Source: Mesorhizobium sp.
GTDB taxonomy: Bacteria > Pseudomonadota > Alphaproteobacteria > Rhizobiales > Rhizobiaceae
Assembly (NCBI GenBank): GCA_004020645.1
Contig: SAQL01000010.1
Coordinates: forward strand, 124,001-188,000
DNA: 64,000 nucleotides
Reading direction: 5' to 3'
Positions 1-8,488 of this stretch are shown one piece after another; position 1 is the stretch's first letter; the number at the start of each line of letters is the position of its first letter. The translations under genes were made by a program, and so were the position numbers. The notes beneath the pieces were generated by a model, which worked only from the letters and a program-made list of their open reading frames with translations, did not search any database and was not told the DNA's origin.

Positions 1-53
1 CACGCCTGCAGTCCGTCTCGTCAGGAACAGCTATTGGAAGATGTGACGGCCGA

Positions 54-686
54 TCACCCACCCTGCTGCGTGCCGAAATCGACCTTCGGCGTCTGCATCT
101 TGTCTTCCTCGATGGTGAAATTGGCGAACGGCTGGTTGTCGCGGAACCACAGGGTCGCCCAAATCACCGACGGGAAGGTCCTCAGCGTCAGATTGTACGC
201 CTGCACCGCCTGGATATAGTCGCGGCGGGCGACCGCGATGCGGTTTTCGGTGCCTTCGAGCTGCGCCTGCAGCGCCAGGAAATTCTGGTTGGCCTTGAGG
301 TCGGGATAATTCTCCACCACCGCCAGCAACCGCGACAGCGCGCTGGTCAGGCCGGCTTGACTGTCCTGGAATCTCTTGACGGCTTCCGGATCGCTCAGCG
401 TTTCCGGCGTCACCGTCACCTGCGTCGCTTTGGCGCGCGCCTCGACCACAGCATTGAGCGTCTCCTTCTCGTGCGCGGCATAGCCCTTGACCGTCTCGAC
501 CAGATTGGGAATGAGATCGGCGCGGCGCTGGTACTGGTTCAGCACCTGGCTCCATGCGGCTTTGGCGTTTTCCTCCGCTGTCGGGATGGTGTTGTAGCCG
601 CAGCCGGCCAGCAGCGGCAGCACGATCGCCATCATCAGCAAGGCAGGCAGATTGCGGAAGACGAAAGGGGAGGAAAGGGCAGGCAT
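54..686 (-). CDS. lemA: LemA family lipoprotein
   Basis: The product is a 210-residue LemA-family protein. LemA proteins are membrane-anchored, mostly helical proteins of uncertain function, often encoded beside a TPM-domain protein. Residues 15-28 are hydrophobic and end in a lipobox LAGC with Cys29, so it is probably an outer- or inner-membrane lipoprotein. The helical core (NAKAAWSQVLNQYQRRADLIPNLV) follows directly. In-frame starts further upstream exist, but the ATG at 686 is preferred because GAGGGA lies at ribosome-binding distance and it gives a clean signal peptide. The gene that would follow it lies outside the window, so operon membership is unknown. Confidence 0.9.
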   Translation of the reverse strand: MPALSSPFVFRNLPALLMMAIVLPLLAGCGYNTIPTAEENAKAAWSQVLNQYQRRADLIPNLVETVKGYAAHEKETLNAVVEARAKATQVTVTPETLSDPEAVKRFQDSQAGLTSALSRLLAVVENYPDLKANQNFLALQAQLEGTENRIAVARRDYIQAVQAYNLTLRTFPSVIWATLWFRDNQPFANFTIEEDKMQTPKVDFGTQQGG

Positions 687-849
687 GGAAAGATCCCTCA
701 ATAAGACTGACCGGCGAAGCATTACCACAATCCGTGCGCGAGAACATGGCCTCAACCTGGGGGCGTTACTGGTTCTTTATCATTCACTGTCAGGCCCTGT
801 AATTGGCCGGGCGAACGGGTTAAAGTCGCTGCGAAAACAGGGCATCGCC

Positions 850-1092
850 ATGGCCGAACGCCAGGACAGCGACGACGAATCGCGCCGCATCATCGAGCGC
901 GTGGCACGTGAAACTGACTCGGCCTCGTTCATTGCGCGGACCGCGAAGGGCGCGCGCGATCACGTCACTGCTGCAGACGCCGACCAGTCGGACCCGATCG
1001 AATATTGGGGCACGCGCATTGGCCGGGCGCTGGGGTTCGTTATCGCCATTGGCCTGTTGATCTGGCTCGTGGTTTTCATCAGCCAAAGTTAG
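850..1092 (+). CDS. small single-pass membrane protein of unknown function
   Basis: This encodes 80 residues: a charged, Arg/Asp-rich N-terminal half and one hydrophobic segment at about residues 56-76 (GFVIAIGLLIWLVVFI), ending a few residues later. It is a probable tail-anchored inner-membrane protein with the charged part in the cytoplasm. I do not recognise the family. The ATG at 850 is used; extending the frame upstream would read into the lemA promoter. The stop is 7 nt before the pyridoxal kinase start, so the two are probably co-transcribed. Confidence 0.6.
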   Translation: MAERQDSDDESRRIIERVARETDSASFIARTAKGARDHVTAADADQSDPIEYWGTRIGRALGFVIAIGLLIWLVVFISQS

Positions 1093-1099
1093 GAACCTC

Positions 1100-1984
1100 G
1101 TGAGCACCGAAGAACACGACGCGCCGCGCGCGGTCATCGTCATTTCCAGCCATGTCGCGCGTGGCTCGGTCGGCAACCGCGCCGCGGTCTTTGCGCTGGA
1201 GACGCTGGGTTTTCCGGTGTGGGCGGTGCCGACCGTCATCCTGCCTTGGCATCCGGGCCATGGACGGGCGACACGCATCGTGCCGCCGCTCGATCAATTC
1301 AAGGCGCTGATGGCCGATCTCGAGCGCGCGCCATGGCTGGGCGAGGTCGGCGCGGTGCTGTCCGGCTACCTCGGCGAAGGCGGCCAGGCCGACGCCGTCG
1401 CCTCGCTGGTCGGCGCGGTCAAGGCGAAGACGCCGGACGCCGTCTATATCTGCGATCCGGTGATGGGCGATTCGGGCGGGCTCTTTGTGCCGGAGACCAC
1501 CGCCATTGCCATGCGCGACCGGCTGATGCCGATCGCCGACATCGCCACGCCCAATCGCTACGAGCTGGAATGGATGGCGGAAGCGCCGCTGCCCGACCTG
1601 AAGGCGGTGATGGCGGCCGCCCTTCATGCCGGGCCGTCGACCATGCTGGTCACTTCCGCGCCGGCGATGATGGCCGGCGGCACCGGCAATCTGCTGCTCA
1701 ACGGCAACCAGGCGCTGCTCGCCGAACATCGCCTCATCGACAACCCGCCCAATGGCCTCGGCGACCTGACGGCAGCCGTCTATCTGGCGCGCATCCTGTC
1801 CGGCCAGCCGGCGATCAAGGCACTGCAGTCGACCACGGCGGCGGTCTACGAGATCCTGGCGCGCACCGCCAAGCGCGGCGGCGACGAATTGCAGCTCGAA
1901 ACCGACGCGCAGAGCCTGTCGCACCCGATGGCGATGGTGCAGCTTCGCCATCTCCTGCATCCGGGGCGGGACAAAAGAGCGTGA
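1100..1984 (+). CDS. pdxY: pyridoxal kinase (PdxY/PdxK family)
   Basis: The enzyme phosphorylates pyridoxal (and related B6 vitamers) with ATP in the cytoplasmic salvage route to pyridoxal phosphate. The 294-residue length fits the family. Recognisable ribokinase-fold signatures are DPVMGD (119-124), TPNRYELEWM (150-159) and a GLGD motif (219-222) whose Asp222 should be the catalytic base; the family usually has GTGD or GVGD here. The start is a GTG at 1100. The gene overlaps the next by 4 nt (GTGA), indicating translational coupling. Confidence 0.85.
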   Translation: MSTEEHDAPRAVIVISSHVARGSVGNRAAVFALETLGFPVWAVPTVILPWHPGHGRATRIVPPLDQFKALMADLERAPWLGEVGAVLSGYLGEGGQADAVASLVGAVKAKTPDAVYICDPVMGDSGGLFVPETTAIAMRDRLMPIADIATPNRYELEWMAEAPLPDLKAVMAAALHAGPSTMLVTSAPAMMAGGTGNLLLNGNQALLAEHRLIDNPPNGLGDLTAAVYLARILSGQPAIKALQSTTAAVYEILARTAKRGGDELQLETDAQSLSHPMAMVQLRHLLHPGRDKRA

Positions 1985-2736
1985 CTTTCGTCGGGATCGA
2001 CGGCTGCAAGGCCGGCTGGATCGCCGTTCGCCGCGATCCGGGCGCAGCACCCTCGGTAGCCGTCTTTCCCTGCTTCGCAGCACTGCTCGACGCATTGCCG
2101 GCCGATGCGACAGTCGCGGTCGACATGCCGATCGGCCTGCCCGATCTTTCGCAAAAGGGCGGCCGCGGACCCGAAGCGCTGGTGCGGCCGCTGCTTGGTA
2201 ACAGGCAATCCAGTGTCTTCGCTATCCCCTCGCGTGCGGCGCTTTACGCGCATACGGACGGCTTTACCACGATCGAGGCCTGGTACGCCGCGCATCGCCA
2301 GGCAAGCGAAGTGGCCAAGGCGACCTCCGATCCGCCGCGCGGCGTCTCGATCCAGGCCTTCGGCATCTTTGCCAAGATCCGCGAGATCGATGCCGTGCTG
2401 ATCGGGCGTCCCGAACTGCGCCGCCGCGTCTTCGAATCGCACCCGGAAGTCGCCTTCTGCCGCCTGAACGGCGATCAGGCAATGCGCCTGCCGAAGAAGA
2501 TCAAGGGCGCCGTCAACCCGGCCGGCATGGCGGAACGCAAGGCGCTGCTTTGCCGGCACGGTTATATCAGGGGCTTTCTCGACCGGACGCCGCCGCGAGG
2601 CGCTGCTGCCGACGACTTTCTCGACGCCGCAGCGATGATGCTGATCGCCGGCCGCATCGCCAGCGGCGAGGCAAGGCCATTTCCGGATCCGCCGCTCGCC
2701 GACCGTTTTGGCATTCCTGTCGCAATCTGGGCATGA
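1981..2736 (+). CDS. DUF429 domain protein
   Basis: This encodes 251 residues with the DUF429 pattern: an N-terminal VGIDGCKAGW strand-loop resembling RNase H/actin-like nucleotide-binding folds, a conserved VDMPIGLP segment, FESHPEVAF in the middle and a C-terminal DDFLDAAAM helix. DUF429 proteins are often called putative nucleases, but no function is established. The GTG start overlaps the pdxY stop (GTGA), so the two proteins are probably made from one mRNA. A long inverted repeat follows the stop and may end the transcript. Confidence 0.75.
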   Translation: MTFVGIDGCKAGWIAVRRDPGAAPSVAVFPCFAALLDALPADATVAVDMPIGLPDLSQKGGRGPEALVRPLLGNRQSSVFAIPSRAALYAHTDGFTTIEAWYAAHRQASEVAKATSDPPRGVSIQAFGIFAKIREIDAVLIGRPELRRRVFESHPEVAFCRLNGDQAMRLPKKIKGAVNPAGMAERKALLCRHGYIRGFLDRTPPRGAAADDFLDAAAMMLIAGRIASGEARPFPDPPLADRFGIPVAIWA

Positions 2737-2780
2737 ATTTCTTCGTCCCGTCTATCGGCGAGACAATCGCATTGGGCCAG

Positions 2781-2889
2781 GGCCCCCTCATCCGGCCCTT
2801 TCGGGCCACCTTCTCCTCGCTGGGCTAGCGTGCGCACACATTTGCGTCTTGGGGAGAAGGTCGCCGTAGCGAGGCCGGATGAGGGGGCC
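2781..2889. repeat. 109-bp inverted repeat with 17-bp perfect arms
   Basis: The arms at 2781-2797 and 2873-2889 are exact reverse complements (GGCCCCCTCATCCGGCC). An inner pair (ACCTTCTCC at 2808-2816, GGAGAAGGT at 2853-2861) extends the stem. It lies between co-directional genes and resembles the dispersed palindromic repeats common in rhizobial intergenic regions. A transcript would fold into a long hairpin that could act as a 3' mRNA barrier. Confidence 0.8.
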
Positions 2890-3010
2890 TTCCGGTATGG
2901 CAATTGCCGCCATCTGCGATTCGGCATTGCTCGCGACCGGCTTTTGCCGCTAGAGCCTTCCTGACTTAAAAGAGCTGCCGCCTAACCCGGAAAGGCTCCA
3001 GACGCCGCCA

Positions 3011-3655
3011 ATGCCTCATCTCCCTGACCATCTGCTCACCGGCTACCGCAATTTCATGAGTGGCCGCTATCTCGCCGAAAGCGGACGCTATCGCTCGCTC
3101 GCTCGCGAGGGCCAGACCCCCGAAACGATGATTATTGCTTGCTGCGACTCGCGCGCGGCTCCCGAGGCGATCTTCGACGCTGGCCCCGGCGAACTCTTCG
3201 TGCTGCGCAATGTCGGCAATCTGGTGCCACCCTATGCGCCCGACGACCAGTTCCACTCGACCTCGGCGGCGCTCGAGTTCGCCGTGCAGAGCCTCAAGGT
3301 GAAGAACATCGTGGTGATGGGCCATGGCCGCTGTGGCGGCATCCGCGCGGCACTCGACAGTACGGCAGCGCCCTTGTCGCCCGGCGACTTCATCGGCAAG
3401 TGGATGAGCCTGATTGCGCCGGCGGCCGAGACCGTGTCGTCCAGCACCTTCATGACGGCAACCGAGCGGCAGACCGCGCTCGAGCGCATTTCGATCCGCT
3501 ATTCGATTGCCAATCTCAGGACCTTTCCCTGCGTCTCGATCCTGGAAGGCAAGGGACGGCTGTCGCTGCACGGCGCCTGGTTCGACATCTCGACGGGCGA
3601 GCTCTGGGTGATGAACAAGGACACCGGCGACTTCGAGCGGCCGGAGATGACGTAG
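3011..3655 (+). CDS. beta-class carbonic anhydrase
   Basis: The enzyme interconverts CO2 and bicarbonate, using a zinc ion held by two Cys and one His. The 214-residue protein has CCDSR at 44-48 (Cys44 zinc ligand; Asp46-Arg48 dyad) and HGRCGG at 105-110 (His105 and Cys108), the full ligand set of beta-carbonic anhydrases. There is no signal peptide, so it is cytoplasmic. The ATG at 3011 is preceded by only a weak ribosome-binding site. The stop lies 9 nt before the next gene, which is probably co-transcribed. Confidence 0.92.
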   Translation: MPHLPDHLLTGYRNFMSGRYLAESGRYRSLAREGQTPETMIIACCDSRAAPEAIFDAGPGELFVLRNVGNLVPPYAPDDQFHSTSAALEFAVQSLKVKNIVVMGHGRCGGIRAALDSTAAPLSPGDFIGKWMSLIAPAAETVSSSTFMTATERQTALERISIRYSIANLRTFPCVSILEGKGRLSLHGAWFDISTGELWVMNKDTGDFERPEMT

Positions 3656-3664
3656 GAGGCTTGC

Positions 3665-4075
3665 ATGGCATGCCGTTCGATCGCTTTGGCCGCAGCGGTG
3701 CAGCTGTTTTCAGTCATATCCGCCCGCGCCGACGACGGCGCGCTCATCGGCCGCTGGTATGCGGCGCTGCTGGTCGCCGATCGCACGGAACTGTCGGATT
3801 TGCTTGCCGACGACGTCCGGATAAAACTCGACGATCTCGGCATCGTCCAGACCAAGCAGGAATTCATCGCCTCCATCGACGATTGGGAGGGTGCAGTCGC
3901 CGGGGCTGAAATCCGGCATCGGATCGAGAAGACCGAAGGCGGCGTCACCACGGTCATCGCCTGCTATGATTTCCCCAACAACGACATGCTGATGCAGGAA
4001 ACCTTCGCGATCGCCGACAACCGCATCACCGCCAGTTCGCAGGCGGCGATCGCGGAAAACTGCGACGGCTACTGA
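3665..4075 (+). CDS. exported NTF2/SnoaL-like fold protein
   Basis: This encodes 136 residues beginning with a Sec-type signal peptide (cleavage likely after ARA near residue 22). The mature part reads as an NTF2-like alpha+beta cone: an LIGRWYAALLVADRTEL helix, LLADDVRIKL, then strands with a Phe/Asp-rich pattern. Such folds serve as enzymes or binding proteins, and the sequence alone does not say which. A GGAG site precedes the ATG. It follows the carbonic anhydrase by 9 nt. The pair may share a promoter, but a functional link is not evident. Confidence 0.65.
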   Translation: MACRSIALAAAVQLFSVISARADDGALIGRWYAALLVADRTELSDLLADDVRIKLDDLGIVQTKQEFIASIDDWEGAVAGAEIRHRIEKTEGGVTTVIACYDFPNNDMLMQETFAIADNRITASSQAAIAENCDGY

Positions 4076-4182
4076 CCGGCCGCGATATTGCGTGCCGCAA
4101 GCCAGCGCCTTACATCGGTGATGGTCCCGCCCTGCCTCCACAGCCACTCAGCGAAAGCCCCTCACTTAACGAAAGATTGCCT

Positions 4183-6231
4183 ATGCCGTCCGCCGTCGAC
4201 CTCGCCGCCCATCCGTTGACCACCTGGCAAGGGCCGCTCGGCCTGCCCGATTTCACCCGCATCGGCGACGGCGATTTTTCTCCGGTTTTCGATGCTGCAC
4301 TGAAGGCGCATGGGGCCAAGATCGAGGCGATAGCCGGCAATGCCGAGACACCGACCGTCGAGAATACGCTTGCAGCGCTCGAGCTTGGCGGCGAGGCGCT
4401 CGACCATGTCTCGTCGATCTTCTGGTGCCGGGCTGGCGCTCACACCAACGAGGCGATCCAGGCGCTGGAGCGCGACATATCGCCAAAGATGTCGCGGCAT
4501 TTCTCGGCGATCTCGATGAACGAGAGGCTGTTTGCCCGCATCAACGATCTCTACCAGCGCCGCGAAACCCTGAAACTCGATGCCGAAACGCTGCGGGTGC
4601 TGGAAAAGACCTGGAAAAACTTCGTCCGCTCCGGCGCCAAGCTCGACGCCGAGGGCAAGAAGCGGCTGGCGACGATCAATGAGGAACTGTCGTCGCTCGG
4701 CACGATTTTCGGCCAGAACCTGCTCGCCGACGAGCGCGACTGGGCGCTGTTCCTCGACGAGGCCGACCTTGCCGGCCTGCCGGAGTTCCTGAAAAGCGCG
4801 ATGGCCGAGGCCGCCGAGATGCGCCGCCAGAAGGGCCGCTATGCCGTCACCCTGTCGCGCTCGATCTACGAGCCGTTCTCGACCTTCTCCGAGCGCCGTG
4901 ACCTTCGCGAGATTGCCTTCCGCGCCTTCACCATGCGCGGCCAGAACGGCGGCGCCACCGACAATACCGCCGTGGTGCGCGATATGCTGCGTCTCCGCGC
5001 CGAAAAGGCGAAGCTGCTCGGCTACGCTTCCTACGCCGCCCTGAAGCTCGACGACACCATGGCAAAGACGCCGAAGGCGGTGCATACGCTGCTCGACCCG
5101 GTCTGGGAAAAGGCGCTGGGAAAGGCCGCAAGCGACCAGATCGAATTGCAGCGGCTGGCGGCCAAGGCCGGCAGCAATGAAGAATTCGCCGCCTGGGACT
5201 GGCGCTTCTATCAGGAGAAGCTGCGCGCCGAGAAGTTTGCCTTCGACGAGGCCGAGCTGAAGCCCTATCTGCAGCTCGACCGCATCATCGACGCCTGCTT
5301 CGATGTGGCGACAAAATTGTTCGGCATCACCTTCGAGGAGAAGAAAGGCATTGCCACCTGGCATCCGGAAGCACGTGTTTTCGTCGTCAGGAATGCCGAC
5401 GGCAGCGAGCGCGGTCTGTTCCTGGCCGACTATTTCGCGCGGCCCTCAAAGCGCTCCGGCGCCTGGATGAGCGCGCTGAAGTCCGGCTACAAGCTTGGCG
5501 ATGGCTCCAGGCCGGTCATCTACAACATCATGAATTTCGCCAAGCCGCCGGAAGGCGAAGCAGCACTTTTGTCGGTCGATGAAGCCAAGACCCTGTTCCA
5601 CGAATTCGGTCATGCGCTGCATGGCATGCTGACCGAAGTCACCTGGCCATCGGTCGCGGGCACCTCGGTCAGCCGCGATTTCGTCGAACTGCCGTCGCAA
5701 CTCTACGAGCACTGGCTGACGGTGCCGGCGGTGCTGGAAAAGCATGCGCTGCATGTGACGACCGGCAAACCGATGCCGAAGGCGCTGGTCGACAAGATGC
5801 TGGCGGCGCGCACCTTCGGCGCCGGCTTCGCCACGGTCGAATTCACCGCCTCAGCACTGGTCGACATGGCCTACCACGCACGGCCGGATGCGCCAGAGGA
5901 GCCGCTTCGTTTCGAAGCCGAAACACTTGAGAAGCTCAACATGCCCGACACCATCGCCATGCGCCACCGCACACCGCATTTCGGCCACATCTTTGCCGGC
6001 GACGGCTATTCGGCCGGCTACTATTCCTACATGTGGTCGGAGGTGCTCGACGCCGACGCCTTCGCCGCCTTCGAGGAGACGGGCGACCCATTCAATCCGG
6101 CGCTGGCCGAGCGGCTCAGGAAAAACATCTATGCCGCCGGCGGCTCCAAGGACCCGGAAGAGCTCTACACCGCCTTCCGCGGCAAAATGCCATCGCCCGA
6201 AGCGATGATGGTCAAGCGCGGGCTGGTGTAG
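4183..6231 (+). CDS. M3 family zinc oligopeptidase (peptidyl-dipeptidase Dcp / oligopeptidase A type)
   Basis: The 682-residue cytoplasmic metallopeptidase cleaves short peptides. The zinc-binding motif HEFGH is at 473-477 in the context FHEFGHALHGML. The downstream third ligand region and the C-terminal HIFAGDGYSAGYYSYMWSE block are typical of M3 enzymes of the Dcp/OpdA branch, and the length matches that branch. The ATG at 4183 follows GAAAG at normal spacing; a TTG two codons upstream is less likely. No signal peptide is seen. The M3A subgroup (Dcp versus OpdA) cannot be fixed by eye. Confidence 0.9.
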   Translation: MPSAVDLAAHPLTTWQGPLGLPDFTRIGDGDFSPVFDAALKAHGAKIEAIAGNAETPTVENTLAALELGGEALDHVSSIFWCRAGAHTNEAIQALERDISPKMSRHFSAISMNERLFARINDLYQRRETLKLDAETLRVLEKTWKNFVRSGAKLDAEGKKRLATINEELSSLGTIFGQNLLADERDWALFLDEADLAGLPEFLKSAMAEAAEMRRQKGRYAVTLSRSIYEPFSTFSERRDLREIAFRAFTMRGQNGGATDNTAVVRDMLRLRAEKAKLLGYASYAALKLDDTMAKTPKAVHTLLDPVWEKALGKAASDQIELQRLAAKAGSNEEFAAWDWRFYQEKLRAEKFAFDEAELKPYLQLDRIIDACFDVATKLFGITFEEKKGIATWHPEARVFVVRNADGSERGLFLADYFARPSKRSGAWMSALKSGYKLGDGSRPVIYNIMNFAKPPEGEAALLSVDEAKTLFHEFGHALHGMLTEVTWPSVAGTSVSRDFVELPSQLYEHWLTVPAVLEKHALHVTTGKPMPKALVDKMLAARTFGAGFATVEFTASALVDMAYHARPDAPEEPLRFEAETLEKLNMPDTIAMRHRTPHFGHIFAGDGYSAGYYSYMWSEVLDADAFAAFEETGDPFNPALAERLRKNIYAAGGSKDPEELYTAFRGKMPSPEAMMVKRGLV

Positions 6232-6296
6232 AGCGAGACCAACGGACCAATCGCCACCTCGACCGACTGATCAAAAGCACCTCGCAGCAAGCCACC

Positions 6297-6620
6297 TTAA
6301 CGCGGCGCGCTTGGGCCGCCACCCAGCGCCTCGATGGCTTTCGCCAGCGCAGCCGGATCGACGCGCAGCGTTTTCAGCCGGGCCGTGCCGCCGGCGACGA
6401 CCGAGACGGCCGATCGCGGCACTCCCAGCGCCTTGGCGACCAGCCGTTCGAGCGCTTGATTGGCGGCGCCGTTCTCCGGCACAGCACGGACGCGAGCCTT
6501 CAGATGGCTTCGCCCATCCGCCGAGATCTCGATGCCTTCGAGCCTGTCCATCGCCGCTTTCGGCGTCAGCCGGACGAACAGGTCAACGCCATCGTTACGC
6601 ATGCGAAACGACGCGTCCAT
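6297..6620 (-). CDS. DUF167 (YggU) family protein
   Basis: This encodes 107 residues matching the small alpha/beta DUF167 family: FVRLTPKAAMDRLEG, LKARVRAVPENGAANQALERLVAKALGVP and a C-terminal KTLRV strand. The family is widely conserved and without known function. It is regularly found directly downstream of yggT, as here, where it begins 11 nt after the yggT stop. The pairing supports both calls. Confidence 0.85.
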   Translation of the reverse strand: MDASFRMRNDGVDLFVRLTPKAAMDRLEGIEISADGRSHLKARVRAVPENGAANQALERLVAKALGVPRSAVSVVAGGTARLKTLRVDPAALAKAIEALGGGPSAPR

Positions 6621-6631
6621 CAAACGCCGGG

Positions 6632-6922
6632 TCAGACGACCAGCGGCGCCACCGTGGTGAGCAGGAACTGCCGGAGGAAGAACAGGATCAGAAGCAGGAT
6701 GATCGGCGAAATGTCGATCCCGCCGAGGTCGGGCAAGAAGCGGCGGATAGGCCGCAGCGCCGGCTCGGTCAGGCGGAAGAGCATGTTGCTGACGCTGTCG
6801 ACGAACTGGTTGCGCGAGTTGACGACGTTGAAGGCGTAGAGCCATGAGAAAATCGCCGAAGCGATGATGATCCACCAATAAATGTCAAGCGCCAGGACAA
6901 TGGTCTGAATGAGGGCTATCAT
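6632..6922 (-). CDS. YggT family inner-membrane protein
   Basis: This encodes 96 residues with two hydrophobic segments (about 3-25 and 70-92) separated by a loop containing [23 protein letters not shown]. The EP-x-LRP-x-RR and D-x-SP signatures define YggT. Family members have been linked to cell-envelope and osmotic functions, but no mechanism is established. The ATG at 6922 gives the usual family length. It forms a two-gene unit with the DUF167 gene. Confidence 0.88.
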   Translation of the reverse strand: MIALIQTIVLALDIYWWIIIASAIFSWLYAFNVVNSRNQFVDSVSNMLFRLTEPALRPIRRFLPDLGGIDISPIILLLILFFLRQFLLTTVAPLVV

Positions 6923-7085
6923 GCCGGTCTCCGATTGGTTGCCGACATGTAGCCATTGCGGGCGAAGGCGGCAAGAGCCAGCTTCCGCGGCACGCCAAGC
7001 CGGTGGGTGACCGTGCGGCTTTTGGGCAAAACGCAGTCTTGACAGGAAACCGCCGCGCCCGATAAATGCGCCCATTCCGCTGGAC

Positions 7086-7161
<76 letters not shown>

Positions 7162-7382
7162 GCGGAAATTTACCCCCGGTAAAATCAAGAAGATAGCTGT
7201 ACCGGCGCACCCCGAACGCGCTCTCTGGCGGAAGGCCGCTTTGAGCTTGGGCTTAAACCTGACCATCAAGCCATTCTCGGCCTCGCTCGGCCGCATCGAC
7301 AATGGCCTCGACATCGCTTCGAGCGCATGGTGATCTGTCGGCTTCCATATCTGAAAAAAATGAAATTGTGCCGGGAGGAGGA

Positions 7383-8162
7383 ATGGAGCTTCGGCTGGAA
7401 GGCAGGGTGGTGCTGGTCACCGGTGCGACGCAAGGCATTGGCCGGGCGATCGCCGAGACGCTCGCGCGCGCTCGCGCCGGCGGCCTGCTGGTCACCGGCC
7501 GTGAGCCGGCGCGTGGCAATGAGGTCGCGACATCCCTGTCCAAGGCAGGCTCGCCGACGACGTTCATCGCCGCCGATCTGGCGGATGCCACGGCGCCGGC
7601 GCGGCTGGTGGAGGAATGCGTCGGCCGCTTCGGCCGTATCGACGCGCTGGTCAACGCCGCCGGCCTGACCAACCGCGCCTCGTTTCTCGATGCCGACCTC
7701 GACGATTGGGCGGCGCTGTTCGCCGTCAATGCGCGGGCGCCGTTCTTTCTCATGCAGGCAGCCATCACGCAGATGCGCAAGCAGGGTCAAGGCGGTGCGA
7801 TCGTCAACATCCTGTCGATCAACGCGCATTGCGGCTCGCCCGAACTTGCCGTCTATTCCGCCACCAAGGGCGCGCTCGCCACACTGACCCGCAACGCCGC
7901 CAACGCGCATCGTTTCGACCGCATCCGCGTCAACGGCATCAATGTCGGCTGGACCGACACGCCGGCCGAACGCATCATGCAGGCCGAGACGCTGAGGCAT
8001 GGTCCGGGCTGGATCGCCGCCAATGCGTCGCAGCCTTTCGGGCGCCTGCTGGCGGCCAATGAGGTGGCCAACCTCGCCGTCTTCCTGCTCTCCGACGCCT
8101 CCGGGCCGATGACCGGCGCGCTGATCGACCAGGAGCAATGGGTCGTGGGGGCGAACCGGTGA
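7383..8162 (+). CDS. SDR family NAD(P)-dependent oxidoreductase
   Basis: This is a 259-residue classical short-chain dehydrogenase. The cofactor motif TGATQGIG is at 13-20, with a catalytic Ser near 145 and YSATK with Tyr158/Lys162. The neighbours (isomerase, sugar ABC importer, remnant of a mannitol-type dehydrogenase) suggest a sugar or polyol substrate. The ATG at 7383 is chosen because GGGAGGAG sits directly upstream; upstream in-frame starts would precede the Rossmann fold by 27 residues without a motif. The stop overlaps the GTG of the decayed dehydrogenase (GTGA), so this was once a coupled pair. Confidence 0.88.
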   Translation: MELRLEGRVVLVTGATQGIGRAIAETLARARAGGLLVTGREPARGNEVATSLSKAGSPTTFIAADLADATAPARLVEECVGRFGRIDALVNAAGLTNRASFLDADLDDWAALFAVNARAPFFLMQAAITQMRKQGQGGAIVNILSINAHCGSPELAVYSATKGALATLTRNAANAHRFDRIRVNGINVGWTDTPAERIMQAETLRHGPGWIAANASQPFGRLLAANEVANLAVFLLSDASGPMTGALIDQEQWVVGANR

Positions 8163-8300
8163 AGGCTTCCGCATCGCCCGAAACGCTGTGCACTGCTTAG
8201 CCGGCTTCCTCCCGCCGTCCAAAAGCCGTCCTACGACCAGACAGCACTTACCCCGGGCATCGCCCATATCGGCGTCGGCGCCTTCCACCGCTGCTTTGCC
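8159..8300 (+). pseudogene. remnant of a mannitol dehydrogenase / fructuronate reductase family gene (5' end only)
   Basis: A GTG overlapping the SDR stop opens a frame (VKASASPETL) that hits TAG at 8198. One frame over, from about 8187, the sequence continues as LSRLPPAVQKPSYD...LTPGIAHIGVGAFHR, the standard N terminus of mannitol dehydrogenase/fructuronate reductase proteins (x-SYD-x-s-x-LTPGI-x-H-x-GVGaFHRaH). The homology stops after about 40 codons. The remaining roughly 450 codons of such a gene are absent before the isomerase gene. I infer one frameshift plus a large internal deletion. From 8301 to 8488 I recognise nothing. Confidence 0.7.
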
Positions 8301-8488
8301 GGCGGCGCGGGAATGGCGCGGCGGACCGGACCGCCGCACGGCTGTCACAGCCGGTCTCGACGGCCTGCTCTGCGACGATCCGATGGCGTTCCGGACAGGT
8401 TTGCGCATTGCCGGCGGCCACACGGTTGAAGCGGCCCGCACAATCGGCATAGTAGATCGGTCGTGGATCACGACCACGGGAGGGCAAC

